Of a DNA stretch of 64,000 nt, positions 11,300 through 21,664 are shown piece by piece. The DNA is taken from assembly GCA_034231615.1 (NCBI GenBank), contig CM067322.1, forward strand, positions 56,238,828 through 56,302,827, in the 5' to 3' direction. Both the position numbers and the translations under genes were made by a program. The notes under the pieces were generated by a model. It was not told the DNA's origin, did not search any database, and was given only the letters and a program-made list of their open reading frames with translations. The DNA is from Meghimatium bilineatum. Lineage: Eukaryota; Mollusca; Gastropoda; Stylommatophora; Philomycidae. Within the stretch, counting starts at the first letter, position 1. Each line of letters starts with the position of its first letter.

Positions 11300-11650
11300 T
11301 GTAACAAACAAAATTCCCCAACTTGCAAGATCAAAGTGAATGACTTAATAATCATATAGGTCCACCAATTTAAGTATTTGAGAACGCTGATAACACCACA
11401 AGGAAGAAATTCAACAGAGATAAGAAGCAAAAGCAGCATTCCTAAAATGAAGAATGTACTATGTAATATGTTCTTGTCTTCAGGGGTGAGGAAGCTGGTT
11501 CGTAGAAGCTTCATAAACACCTATTACAGCATATAGATGTGAGTCATGGACAATGTAAGGCAACAGCGATGTAATTATATAGAAGAATAATTAGACCATG
11601 ATTCCATCATGGACAGCTAGAAAAACTATTTTGGACTATTGTGGACTATT
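11300..11650 (+). mobile_element. LINE D fragment, copy 2
   Basis: The translation matches the post-catalytic region of LINE D with frameshifts: VHQFKYLRTLIT, NSTEIRS, IPKMKNVLCNMFLSSGVRKL. It is a second version of the segment found again at 11935-12200, in the same orientation about 600 bp away. Confidence 0.75.
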
Positions 11651-11934
11651 GTCCACAAGGACTATTGTGTTAATATTAGGAGAAAATAACATAAGTCGCA
11701 CAGAAACAAAAATTCACCAACAAGTTAGAATATTCCTTTCTAACACTTAGTCCCTATTGCTAAAAATTCCAGCACGCCACTAAAACCAACACACAAAATT
11801 TTCTTATGAGGATCAAGTAAGAAAGTACTATAGTTACTGTAAAATAGTACGAAGTTTGTATCAAAATTAATGAAAATAGGTACAAGAATTACAAATATTA
11901 GTCAATAAAACAAATTGACAGACGATGTTTGGAC

Positions 11935-12480
11935 TAACAGCCTTCATAAAATACCAGAGCTTGCACGATCAAAGTGAATAATATTGTGCTAAAACAGGTC
12001 CACCAATTCAAGTATTTAAGTACAACGATTACAACAGCTGGAATAAATTCAACAGAAATAAGAAGTAGAATAGGGCAGACAAAAATAATATTCAGAAAAA
12101 TGAAAAATATATTGTGTAACATGATCTTGTCATTAGATGTTAGAACGAGCGTTCTGCAGTACTATATAACTCCTATACTAACATATGGATGCGAGTCTTA
12201 GACAATAAACACACATGAGAGTGGGAGATTATAGGCAGTAGAGATGTGGTTTTACAGAAGAATGCTGAGAATGCCATGGACTGCCAGGAAAACACATGTG
12301 AAGGTTTTGAAAGTGTCAAATGGGAGACATAGTTTAATAAATAATATAAGAAACGGGTAATATTTATTTTTTGGCCACGTTATGAAGCAAGTAGGTTTGG
12401 AGAACATAGTCATAACAGGCAAGATAGAACCTGGCACGGAGCAAAGGTGGAAAAGAGGTTTTGGTGGTGAGTTGAATGTG
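11935..12480 (+). mobile_element. LINE D fragment, copy 3
   Basis: A 75-codon open stretch (11974-12201) reads VHQFKYLSTTITTAG, SRIGQTKIIFRKMKN and ILTYGCES. It is followed by AVEMWFYRRMLRMPWTARKT and, after stops, FFGHVMKQVGLENIV, the normal LINE C-terminal order. The end is lost before the (TGA)n tail. Confidence 0.8.
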
Positions 12481-12594
12481 GAAAGAGGGGGGGGGGAGGG
12501 CGTTTAAGCTTCTATCGCCTTGGACGAAACCAACAAACTTTCTTATAGTACATTGGACGTTTGTTGCTGATACCCGATATAGTAGCACACAATA

Positions 12595-12831
12595 GAAGAA
12601 TTGTTACGTACGATGCATGTCGAAGGAGTCGACTAAGGATTTTTTAAGGAGTGTTGTTAGCTGTCCCTTCACATAATGACTCAGAATGACTAATAAGCTA
12701 TGCTGAAGTCGGATGTTCCAGGCTGAAGGCGTGTATATGGGGTACATAAGCTGTAACACATTTCTTTCTTTGGACTACAAATTGCTAACAGGAGTTTGAG
12801 AACGAATTCAGAAAAAGAAGTACCTTAGAAT
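12595..12831 (+). mobile_element. SINE4 (GAA-tailed) copy, old
   Basis: It carries the SINE4 landmarks in order: GCATGTCG, GACTAAGGA, CTGTCCCTTCACATA, ATGCTGAAGTCGGATGTTCC, GTAACACATTTC, TTGGACTACA, AACAGGAGTTTGAGAACGAA, then AGAAAAAGAAG. It is clearly diverged from the younger copies at 27225 and 60156. Confidence 0.75.
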
Positions 12832-13095
12832 TCTAAATAGTGTTGTTTTAGAACATGGTCCGGTGCATGTGGTACTTCTAACTCAGTCTGACGGACCAAT
12901 TAAAGAGAATTTGTTGCTCTGACTTAGTTGAACGCGGATCTAGAGCATCTGAATCTGGATGTACAGTACACTGAAGTAGATCACCATACTTCTAAAACTT
13001 TTACTAGACGGTACTAAAAGCCGAATATCAGTAACAATTTCAACAAGTGGGAAGTTGTTACTTAATTACAGAACTGTAAAAATGATTTCGCTAAA
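12832..13095. other. Unannotated stretch
   Basis: I see nothing recognisable between SINE4 and SINE1 here. Confidence 0.5.
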
Positions 13096-13099
13096 ACCC

Positions 13100-13365
13100 C
13101 AAAGGGTAGGGTGGGGTAGGTTTAAAGGGTTTAAAAGCCGTAGAAGATTGACTTCACTATACTCGGTTTCCCATATGTACTTGGTCCTCTCAACGAAGCG
13201 GTACGCCGCATGCCGAGAGTACCACTCATAGCACGTAACTCCGTAGCTTCAATGGTTTAATCCACAGGGATCTCCAAAAAAATCCGCCTTATATACAAGA
13301 CGAAACGAACCCGTGACCTCTTGAACACAAGGCGAATAACTTAACTACAACAACGGGAGATCCGC
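13100..13365 (-). mobile_element. SINE1 (tRNA-derived) copy
   Basis: Read on the minus strand it starts GCGGATCTCCCGTTG, followed by a decayed tRNA-like head with CTTGTGTTCAAGAGGTCACG and a weak B-box. The body contains GGAGATCCCTGTGG, GAAGCTACGGAGTTACGTGC and CTCGGCATGCGGCGTACCGC and ends near CTTCTACGGCTTTTAAACC. It is homologous to 41525-41765, 46757-47022 and 49493-49743. Its 5' end abuts the terminator of the tRNA-Gly gene. Confidence 0.85.
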
Positions 13366-13372
13366 AAAAAAA
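13366..13372 (-). terminator. Pol III terminator of tRNA-Gly
   Basis: Immediately 3' of the tRNA on the minus strand is a run of seven T residues (A-run on the plus strand), the normal RNA polymerase III stop signal. This supports a functional gene. Confidence 0.75.
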
Positions 13373-13374
13373 TA

Positions 13375-13446
13375 TGCGTCAGCCGGGAATCGAACCCGGA
13401 TCGACTGCTTGGAAGGCAACCATGCTAACCTTTACACCACCGACGC
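13375..13446 (-). tRNA. tRNA-Gly(UCC): tRNA-Gly (UCC)
   Basis: This is an intact 72-nt cloverleaf without an intron. The acceptor is GCGTCGG paired with CTGACGC, with one G-U wobble. The D-arm contains the A box TGGTGTAAAGGTTAGCA. The anticodon loop CTTCCAA has anticodon TCC. The T-arm CCGGGTTCGATTCCCGG is perfect and holds the B box. The discriminator base is A and, as usual in eukaryotes, CCA is not encoded. It decodes GGA glycine codons. It is the only RNA gene I can support in the window, and its integrity contrasts with the decayed SINE1 directly downstream. Confidence 0.95.
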
Positions 13447-14640
13447 TCTTTAGTGTGGTGCGTGTTTCCCTTTAATAACAGATATTCACTTTTTATATTA
13501 GTATAAAAAAAAGGTTTTCTCTTCATTTTTGTCATTCTTGTAATTTTGTCGTAAATGTGGTGTGGGTAGGGTGTACCATATTTCTTACTTTTTTATAGTG
13601 CTAAATATCATACTATATTTTCCTGAAGGGGAGAGGATTAATTAGATCACATAACCCAATCACTTTATCTGCGAGATTGCTTAAATATTTTGATGCTAAA
13701 TTCTCGTCTGAATGTTATGGTTTTTGAAAATCATACTATGTCCAGTTTGACAATTTTCATGTGATTTTCTTTTTCTAGAATGAAACTGCGGACATTCTCT
13801 AGCACTTTCGATAGAGATTAGAGAAGCCTTACTGACAGTGATATCTTCATAAAAACTGATCAATACAAGAGAAAACTTCCAATATGTCAACAAAGCAAAC
13901 ATAATCTGTCAATATGTCGAGTCTTCTGGAATAATCGCAACATGCCTCGTAAGTGAAGGTACTTTCTTCATAAATTTCTCTAAATAAGTATTCTACCTTT
14001 GTTATTTGTTTGTGTATTTTTTCTAACTTTACGTTTCTGTATTGTTTTATCTGTATAAGTTAGTTTCTTCTGTATCAAACAGCTACGTTCATGCATTCAC
14101 GTTCAGATTTATATACTTTACTGTTAATGTATTCATATACGTTTCTATACTTGTATGTGCAGCGAGCTACAAGAACCATCAGCATACATATTTTCAGCAT
14201 TTTATTATAGTTTCAGTTCAGCTTATACGCGGAATAAAGGCTATGGACAAATTTATTCTGTGATAAAAGTACTTTGCTGGACTTATATATGGATCCGTTT
14301 ATATACATAAATATTTATGAGTTATTAATCACCGTGCAAAATGGTTTATGTTATTCGACAATTTTTATTGTGTGTGTGTTAAATATACGCTATGTACAAT
14401 ATAGTGGCGAAGCGTCCATATAAGTAACTTAAACACTGTTTACAAATGTAAATGTTTTTATTTTTCTTAAAAAGTAACAAAATGTAGTGTACATTTTATC
14501 AGTCTAGACATTTTAAAATCGCATAAATCTTGTCAATATTGAAACACGAGTAACAACTCAAAAAATTCAGAGGGTGTTGTGGTTGTATTTTTATTCAAGT
14601 AATTGTTCAGTCATACAAGTTGTGTGAGAAGTCAGAAGAT
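13447..14640. other. Unannotated AT-rich stretch
   Basis: No recognised family or domain is visible. Small open frames (13696-13902 minus, 14042-14263 plus) lack motifs. Confidence 0.45.
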
Positions 14641-15125
14641 GGTACTCTGGTCTTTCATTCCCAGGAGGCTGAATGTATCTTATTTGAACAATTATGATAA
14701 AATAACATTTCTAGCTGTGAGCAGATAGCTCTTGACAGCCCAGAGTTTTTTTGACATAAGCACTTGTTCTTCTCAGTTGTGTAAGTGAGGTGACACCAGT
14801 ACTCAGTGTAAGGTTGTCTCAAAGGAATGGTTATGCAAGATGAGTTTATGGATACATGTTTAATTCCCAAGGAAAGGCATTCCAGTGCGCTAGTATCCTA
14901 AGATTGCCAAGAGCATAGCCCACACTTCTAGGCCAACTATCTCATCATTCTTCCGTTATATATGTTGACCCATCCACAGTGATGACACATCTAGCTTCCG
15001 TTACCTATGAGTTTACCACAAGACAAAGGTGCAGTGTCCACTGGCGGCCTGCACCTCTTCGCTATACAGGAGATTATTTGATATAAGACAAAACATGAGA
15101 ACTGGAGACTAGATATTATAACGAA
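14640..15125 (+). repeat. X1 unclassified interspersed repeat, copy P (with LINE L-like scrap)
   Basis: It shares an ordered set of short blocks with 35755-36510, 47735-47850, 62615-63310 and, inverted, 63655-63870. These are GGTGACACCAGTACTC, CATTCCAGTGCG, TGTTGACCCATC, CAGTGATGACACA, AAGACAAAGGTGCAG and CTGCACCTCTTCG. At 14712-14750 the minus strand gives GCQELSAHS, like the C-terminus of LINE L, so part may derive from that LINE. Confidence 0.6.
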
Positions 15126-15525
15126 TTATTTGACAGGTGACAGGTTGTTAGCTTATCCCACAACTTTCAACTTTCATTATTCGCCTTCTACAACACAATT
15201 GCAAGGAAGATAATGACACTATTTTTTCTCTCTAAACCTTTAGTTCATGCCTGGTTGCCAAAGTGGGAAAATTTAAACATAAACAACACGATTTTTAGCT
15301 TTGATAGCCTTGGTGGCGTGCAAATAAAGTTAATAATGTTTTAAGCTGGATGAGACCCACGGAAGAAAATTTGTGTCAAAACAAAACCAAGGACCAAAAA
15401 AAAAAGTTTTGAGAACTACAGTTCTAGTTCACAGGTTGGCAAACTGTTTGGATCGATGGGTCTAACTGATCGCTTTTTTGGGTCGGTGGGCCTAACTGAT
15501 CACTAATCGCTGCCAAAAGGTTTAA
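15126..15525. other. Unannotated stretch
   Basis: The phrase GGGTCTAACTGATCGC / GGGCCTAACTGATCAC is directly duplicated at about 15455-15505. Otherwise I see nothing. Confidence 0.4.
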
Positions 15526-15529
15526 TTTA

Positions 15530-16260
15530 GACATACATAGAATCAAAGTAAGACACCGAGTAGCGCAGGTTAAAGAATACTTTGAAGTTTCCAACAATGA
15601 CCATCATTCTTTATACCAACCTCTAGATAACACAAAAGGAAAGCGCACCAAACAAAGAAAATCTTAGGTGGCAGAAACAGAAGATAAGCTACTCAGAGTC
15701 TGCGAACTGGAACAGGTAGGAAGATGCTGTGAATGGATGGAAGTAAATATATAGAAGGTAGTTGATGATTTTTGTAATACAGATAGGACGAGAGTGATGT
15801 GAATGAGATGCAAATACGACAGAGGGAATGATACAAGAACTCATAGAACAGTACTCAAAGCCACAAGATATACTTGTTTACATACATGGCTCAGTAACAA
15901 AAGAAACAAACAGATGCGGAAAGGGGCTTTATCGCTTACCGAAATCGCAAAAGAATGTGGAAAAGTATGGTGCATATTCCACCACAACATCGGGCATGAG
16001 AATGGAGATAAAGGCAATAGCAGCGGTTCTGACTTGGCTGACGACGCAACAACTAACATCTAAAGTTATTTTATCAGTCTCCCAAAGTATGCTGCGCAAG
16101 ATAGGAACATACATGATAAGAAAAGAGCAGGACACTCTTCTAAAAAAAACACTCAGATCATCACTTGGATCTGTCCTGGTCATGATGGAGTCGCGGGCAG
16201 CGAAAGAGCTGATACATTGGCGGGTAAAACTATAGTGGATGGCAAAGTGATGATCAGAGT
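15530..16260 (+). mobile_element. LINE M fossil, RNase H domain
   Basis: The best part is a 135-codon frame at 15828-16235 plus a frameshifted end. It reads DILVYIHGSVTKE (the catalytic D of YTDGS replaced by H), MRMEIKAIAAVLTWL (catalytic E), ILSVSQSML (D of the LSDSQ motif replaced by V), then in another frame WICPGHDGVAGSERADTLAG, the conserved H and D block. These are the four RNase H motifs in order. The domain sits C-terminal to RT in I/Jockey-group LINEs. Two catalytic acids are lost, so it is inactive. Confidence 0.75.
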
Positions 16261-16534
16261 CTAGGCTGAACTAATTATTCATGAATACAGTAAACAATGA
16301 TGAAGAAGATGTTGAAAAGGACACTGTTCATGTTCACTGAATGGGAGTGACCACGGCAGAGAGGAGAAACTGCGTCCTCATTGGATAGACCAGATTAATC
16401 GACAACCAATATCTGACTGGAACACTGATATTGTATACTTTTAGATAGCTGACGGAATAGCAAGCAGAGCATTTATGGAAATTTCTTTGTTGAAATGATG
16501 CTGGTTCCTAATCAAGAATAAAAAAATTAGTGAC

Positions 16535-16625
16535 CCTATATTTAACAGACAACATCTCAGACCCTCAATCTTACAAGTACAACTTTAAGTGATTCTTTGT
16601 CTAACAATGCCATTATTCAGTACAA
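16535..16625 (+). repeat. Isolated unit of the 58-bp Thr/Ser minisatellite
   Basis: It contains ACATCTCAGACCCTCAATCT and ACAAGTACAACTTTAAGTGA, translating as TSQTLNLTSTTLSD. This matches the unit repeated at 18395-19140. Confidence 0.6.
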
Positions 16626-17149
16626 CCTGTTTCTGTAAACACCATAAGTCGGGCAGTGTCTGTCTATCTTGACAATTCACAATGTGCTAACGCCTTTGGG
16701 CGAAAGATCACATGTAGGTGGATACAAACCTTATCCTAGAACAACGAAATGCAACCTAAAACCAAATGGCGTGGTAGGGCAAGGGCAGACAGGCCCTTAA
16801 CCTTAGTTGGCAGTTGGTCTAGAATGGGATCACCGATAGGCGGACAGATAGGCCACAGCTCTGCTGATCTGCCATGTCCAAGAGCTAGCCGTGTTTCAAA
16901 TGTATTGGTATTACATTTCCTTTCAGTTAAGGAAGGCATAGAGAAGAATCATGCTGCATGATCAACGCATGGTTGGTATATTTCAGTTCCGGTGTGTGTC
17001 ATGCAGAAATATATTCAATTTCTGACTTTTTGGGCCTCGGAATAAAATCGGAGACGGCAGTAATGGGTTATAAGTCTTTATCAATTTGCGTAGATATAAA
17101 GACGACACAGTATAACTCTGATGACGGAAGATACTTTCTGTGCCATTGA
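16626..17149. other. Unannotated stretch
   Basis: Open frames overlap on both strands around 16736-16961 in slightly GC-richer sequence. No domain is recognised. Confidence 0.35.
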
Positions 17150-18055
17150 TTAACTTAATCCCGCCTCAAGCTGGACAGCCCGCAGCCAACAAGGTGCTGA
17201 CCAGCAACAGTCTGTCTACATCAATGAGTACGTGGAACTAGGACAAATTACAAACGAATAGACTGCAAATAAATTGTATCAGGCAATAAAACGGAAAAGA
17301 GATAATGCTTTTCGCAACTATTCATACATTCTCGTACAGATGGTGGCCACAATCCAAAACCAGTGTAAGGAAGATTTGTTAACAGAATTTCTCTTTGCAA
17401 ATGATGCTGCAATTACGACATACTCAGAGGAGGAACTGTAATACTTAAACTATATTCCTTATCTGATACGTGCCATTAATTTGGACTAACAATTGGTGCA
17501 AGTCGCAAATTATGACGCAGGTTGCCATCATGTAGCAACAAAATGTCGTCAATGGTGATGAGCTTGTGGTTGTTGACCACTTTTAATATCCCGGATCCTC
17601 ATTCAACAATACATTATCACTAGTTCACAAGAACTAATTGACAAGAAATAAGTATCAGGATTGGCAAGGTATCTACAATGAAAAGACTTATACAATGGGT
17701 CTGGGGGAACAGAAAATTAACAATAAAAACTAAACTCTTGGTTTATCAGTCTTGTTTACTCAGCACATTAAGACAGCAAAACAAACATGAGCAAACTATA
17801 GATACCATTAGAGACGATTATACTGCTTTGGCATGCGGTGCCCACGTAGAATACTTGGAGTTACGAGGCAGGACAAAGTCACTAACATTGATATATTGGA
17901 AAGAACAGGCAATACCACGGTTTTTTTTTTGCTATTATCAGTCTGCACGAACTCCGATGTCTGGGAAACACTAGGAGGACGAAATATAACAGAATACCAA
18001 AAGATATACTTTAGAATTGGTCTGGGGAAAAAAACTCAGGTTTGACCTTTATATC
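17150..18055 (+). mobile_element. LINE E fossil
   Basis: The reading is frameshifted but ordered: LLTEFLFANDAAITTYSEEEL (catalytic box with N for D), VANYDAG, IRIGKVSTMKRLIQWVWGNRKL, TIKTKLLVYQSCLLSTL, then in another frame MRCPRRILGVTRQDKVTNIDILERTGNT. These are the post-catalytic and C-terminal segments of a common invertebrate LINE. No full motif set survives. Confidence 0.75.
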
Positions 18056-18390
18056 TGTAAAAAGACTTATGCAAATGTGATATTCATGATGCAAACATTG
18101 ATATACGGAATCATGAGAACAGGATGCCATGGATCGTGTTGCATGAAGGGTAAAGATTAGGAATGGTATAAAGGCAAAGAGGAATCTGATATCAGTTAAT
18201 TCAAAGTCTGCACGTCTAAGAAGACACGAAACAACACACGATGGTAGAATTTGTGATTCCTTGTATCTATTGTAGGAAGAATCTGTGTGGCTCAGATTGG
18301 TCTTGTTAGTCAATCCATCATCGCCATGGTTCGTTGATTATATTTCTTATAACACAACAATAATACTATCGTCTGGATAGACGGAAAGGT
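18056..18390. other. Unannotated stretch
   Basis: A minus-strand frame of 100 codons (18011-18313) has no recognisable domain. I see no repeat homology. Confidence 0.4.
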
Positions 18391-18394
18391 ATCT

Positions 18395-19140
18395 ACTACT
18401 ACATGTCTATCCAACATAACATCTAAGACACGCATTCTAATAAGTACAACTTTGTCACTAAGTTGTAGTGTAGAATCTCAAACATACACATCTGAGACCC
18501 CCAAATATAACAATTACAACTCCATTGACTCCATGCCTTTAAGATTTGGATTTATAGAAGAATAGTGAGAAATTCATGGAAAGCGAAGAAAACAAACCTA
18601 GAGGTTCTAACAACATTTCGTATGAAGGAAGAATTATTAAAAGAAATAAAGATCAGACGAATAAAATATTTTGGATATATTAAAAGACATGACACTTTGT
18701 TGAAGACCTTACTTGAGGGTAAAGTCGAGGGTAGGCGAGCAAGAGGTTGGCAGTGATACAAGTGGGAGAGTAACAGTACGGGATGCACAGGTTATAGTCT
18801 AGCAGAGTGTACCACCAAGACAAGAGACAGGGATGTTGTAGGTCTTTAGCAGCCAGCCTTCGTTGCGGAGACGGCACTTAATGATGATGATGATGATGAC
18901 CATATCACTAAAAAGCACAACATCTGAGACCCCCAATATAACAAGTACAACTTCAGTGGCCGCATGTCAAACAAACAAAACATCTGAGACCTCAAATCGA
19001 ACAAGTACAACATCTCTAACCCTATGTATGACAAACACATCTGAAATCCCCAATACAACAAGTACAACCTCAGTGATACTATGTCTAACACATAATATGC
19101 GACCCTCGATCTATAATGTGTACAGCGTATATAACAACCC
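18395..19140 (+). repeat. Minisatellite of about 57-60 bp, Thr/Ser-rich in one frame, split by LINE A
   Basis: The unit has ACATCTGAGACCCCCAATAT then AACAAGTACAACTTCAGTG. It occurs about twice before and three times after an inserted LINE A fragment (18535-18898). In one plus frame each unit reads TSETPNITSTTSV plus a CxTN spacer, so the spacing stays close to a multiple of three. It could be a relic of a mucin-like coding repeat or plain tandem DNA. Confidence 0.7.
18535..18898 (+). mobile_element. LINE A 3' end fragment with (TGA)n tail
   Basis: It encodes YRRIVRNSWKAKKTN, TTFRMKEELLKEIKIRR, IKYFGYIKRHDTLLKTLL, ARGWQ and then a frameshifted YSLAECTTKTRDR. It ends at GGCACTTAATGATGATGATG (about 18873-18898). 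It interrupts the Thr/Ser minisatellite and is 5'-truncated. Confidence 0.88.
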
Positions 19141-19459
19141 CCATCTATCATAAACTGAATTTCTGACAGCCCACCTTCCTCATACATACTGCATGAAAAT
19201 AGTATAGAGAAAATGTGTGGTATACGTAATTACAAAATAATGGATGGCCGAACTAGAAAAATTGTTTTGTGATGTTGTTTTCAGCTCTGGTTGGAGTGTT
19301 ATGTACTCAGGGTTTCTCATAGTTTGCATGTCCTACATCTGGTTTTTTTTTTTTTCCCTTAAGTTAGCTCTGTATAACGCCTGTGTGTCACTTGACATAC
19401 TTTCTTGATGTTGTTTGTTTCAGAACCCCAAAGAATTGCGAGATACTAGCTCTTACTTT
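19141..19459. other. Unannotated stretch with an oligo-T run near 19343
   Basis: I see nothing recognisable here. Confidence 0.5.
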
Positions 19460-19834
19460 CTATGTGCAATGGGGAGGTTTATGTATTTTACTCTGCACGA
19501 TTATACTCTTATTAGAAATAAAAGAAACGCATGTTTTTGAATAATAATGTATTTTAATCATATTTGTTAGTACATTCATGAAGACAGTTTTCCAAGCTTG
19601 GCTGCTACGTTCCATATTTAATCCTGTGTAGCTCAACCCAAACTTTTCGCCTTTCTCACTGACTGTAACGCTGTTATGTAAGTCAAGTCCTTTCACAGAA
19701 CACTCATGTACACTGATCCCAAACAGCATCACTTTCCAAAATTTATTTTGTACCAACTTCCGGAGGCTGGGGATACATTGGAACAATTCCAGCTCGTCTG
19801 GGAATCTAACATTGAACCACAGACAGTGGAGTGA
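19460..19834 (-). CDS. Possible terminal exon of an unrecognised host gene
   Basis: The minus strand is open for about 122 codons, starting after TTGAGAAAAG, a usable AG acceptor, and ending in TAG at 19460. Its composition is unlike the repeat shadows around it: LHCLWFNVRFPDELELF, LRKLVQNKFWKVMLFGISVH, KGLDLHNSVTVSEKGEKF, SYTGLNMERSSQAWKTVF. Alternating hydrophobic stretches suggest a folded domain, but I do not recognise the family. The first methionine is at 19786. A plus-strand frame (19812-20093) overlaps its 5' part, and only one of the two can be real. No poly(A) signal lies immediately downstream. Confidence 0.3.
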   Translation of the reverse strand, partial: SLHCLWFNVRFPDELELFQCIPSLRKLVQNKFWKVMLFGISVHECSVKGLDLHNSVTVSEKGEKFGLSYTGLNMERSSQAWKTVFMNVLTNMIKIHYYSKTCVSFISNKSIIVQSKIHKPPHCT

Positions 19835-20062
19835 CTTTTCTCAACGAAGCATGGTTATTTTGTATTGTGACACAGGGGACTGCAGCGAGCATTATAACCT
19901 TTCGTTGACAGAATTACGTGAACTACTACCTACAATATTTCATAGTCCTGATATAACCAGCATGTGCGGTTTAAAAAATGGGTTCTTCAACAACAAAAGC
20001 TTAATTTTGTTCAAGAAAGATTATAAAAGCCATTACATTTATGGTATCGAGCCCACGACTTT

Positions 20063-20278
20063 GATATCACAATATAAATGGCTTAACGTCTAACCCAGGA
20101 TATCACAATATAAATGGCTTAACGTCTAACCCAGGATATCACAATATAAATGGCTTAACGTCTAACCCAGGATATCACAATATAAATGGCTTAACGTCTA
20201 ACCCAGGATATCACAATATAAATGGCTTAACGTCTATCCCAGGATATCACAATATAAATGACTTAACGTCTAAGCCGG
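20063..20278. repeat. 36-bp tandem repeat, six copies
   Basis: The unit GATATCACAATATAAATGGC + TTAACGTCTAACCCAG starts at 20063, 20099, 20135, 20171, 20207 and 20243. Copies are nearly identical, so the expansion is recent. Each unit carries an in-frame stop in the frame that enters it from upstream. Confidence 0.97.
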
Positions 20279-20337
20279 GTACTTTTTAAAATTTGAGTTT
20301 TAGTTAACTTATGTAAAGTAATATAATTCTCTGTTTT

Positions 20338-20521
20338 GAAATTACGTTTGTTCATCGAAGACGGATGTGTCGGGCCATCGTCGCAAATAAAGCGGGGATA
20401 CAACTCATTTCCATTCTCTGGACTACATTCTGCTGGAAATCTAGTAGGATCATTGTTCTGCGACAAGTGATCCAGCGGGAGTTTGAGAATGAAAACTGAA
20501 GAAGAAGAAGAAATTACATTT
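20338..20521 (+). mobile_element. SINE4a copy with TSD
   Basis: The body is 20350-20509: GAAGACGGATGTGTCGGGCC, ACAACTCATTTCCATTCTCT, GGACTACATTCTGCTGGAAA, GAGTTTGAGAATGAAAACTG, then (GAA)n. It is flanked by GAAATTACGTTT and GAAATTACATTT, a 12-bp target duplication with one mismatch. It is 5'-truncated relative to copies at 27225 and 39975. Confidence 0.88.
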
Positions 20522-20837
20522 ATGGGTATTGTCGGATTTAGTAAAAATGTAAGAATTGGTTTTTGACTATTACTTAGTGCTCTACTTCAAAACTAAGCTC
20601 TCAAAATGAAAATCAACATTCAATAAAAAAAAAACACAATTCGAGAAGTGAATCACTACATTCCGTTAGCGTATAATCTTAAATACTCCCGAAATTCAAA
20701 CTAAACTAACAGATTAAGCAATTAGAAAGCTCAGATTTAGCAATTACTTATTGTAAAAATTGAAAACACTTCAGTATACTTTTGATGCTTTTCGATTAAG
20801 GACCAAAGATGCCATTTTCTTTACATACCCACTATTT
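20522..20837. other. Unannotated AT-rich stretch
   Basis: I see nothing recognisable here. Confidence 0.5.
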
Positions 20838-20965
20838 AGTGGAGTGCATGGTCATGTGGTTAGAACGCCGTTCTCAGATCCTGGCGGTCACGGGTTCAGC
20901 CTACGGTTGGGACAGGATTTTTTCTGTCGTAGGTACAATCAAAATTTTCACAGCACATAGAAAGC
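20838..20965 (+). mobile_element. SINE5, tRNA-like head, single copy in the window
   Basis: GGTCATGTGGTTAGAACGC is A-box-like and ACGGGTTCAGCCTACGG is a mutated B-box and T-arm, spaced about as in a tRNA. It continues into GGGACAGGATTTTTTCTG, outside any tRNA fold, so it is a SINE or tRNA pseudogene rather than a working tRNA. Confidence 0.55.
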
Positions 20966-21176
20966 CTCCCTGCACCCCTTCACAAGAAAATATGCAGCAG
21001 CGAAAGTTAGAAGATTGTGGGAATTGTAAATGTGAACATTCATAGCTATGATTAGATTTGTATATCATCACGCTCAGTCAAAATAGCTATGTAGCGTTAA
21101 AAAAGACATGGAGATGAAAAGGCAGACACGTTAGTAAATGAAGTGTCAAATGAATACCAAGAACACGTAGGGACAT

Positions 21177-21371
21177 AATACTTTGTACCACAGAAGATGG
21201 ATGTGTCGGGCCATTGTCGCAAAAAACGGCGACACAACGCATTTCCATTCTCTGGACTATATCCTGCTGGAAATCTAGTAGGACCATTGTCCTACTGCAA
21301 TGGTCCTACTGCAATAGAGATCCAGCAGGAATTTGAGAATGAACGCTGAAGAAGAAGAAGAATACTTTGTA
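21177..21371 (+). mobile_element. SINE4a copy with TSD
   Basis: The body is 21188-21360, ending GAGAATGAACGCTGAAGAAG. It is flanked by the perfect 11-bp duplication AATACTTTGTA (21177-21187 and 21361-21371). A short internal duplication of GGTCCTACTGCAATAG lies near 21290-21317. Confidence 0.92.
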
Positions 21372-21664
21372 AAAACAACAGCTACCTAGGAAATGTGAAT
21401 AACCTTTAGGGCAATTGTAAACTCTGGGAGACAAGTATCCAGACGTACGACAAAAACCCTACCTTAGTGATAACATAAGCTAACCAAGGAAAGATCAGAA
21501 TGCTATATTCGGACACCTAACTCAACACTCAATAAATAAAAGTGAGACATATTTCAACCTCATTATACTTAGCAGTGCCAGTTATGTAAACACGATCATG
21601 AAGCCGTTGAACAGAAGCTACTCATATATAAAACGTTTGGTAAAGAAGTTAAGAAGAGTTTTCG

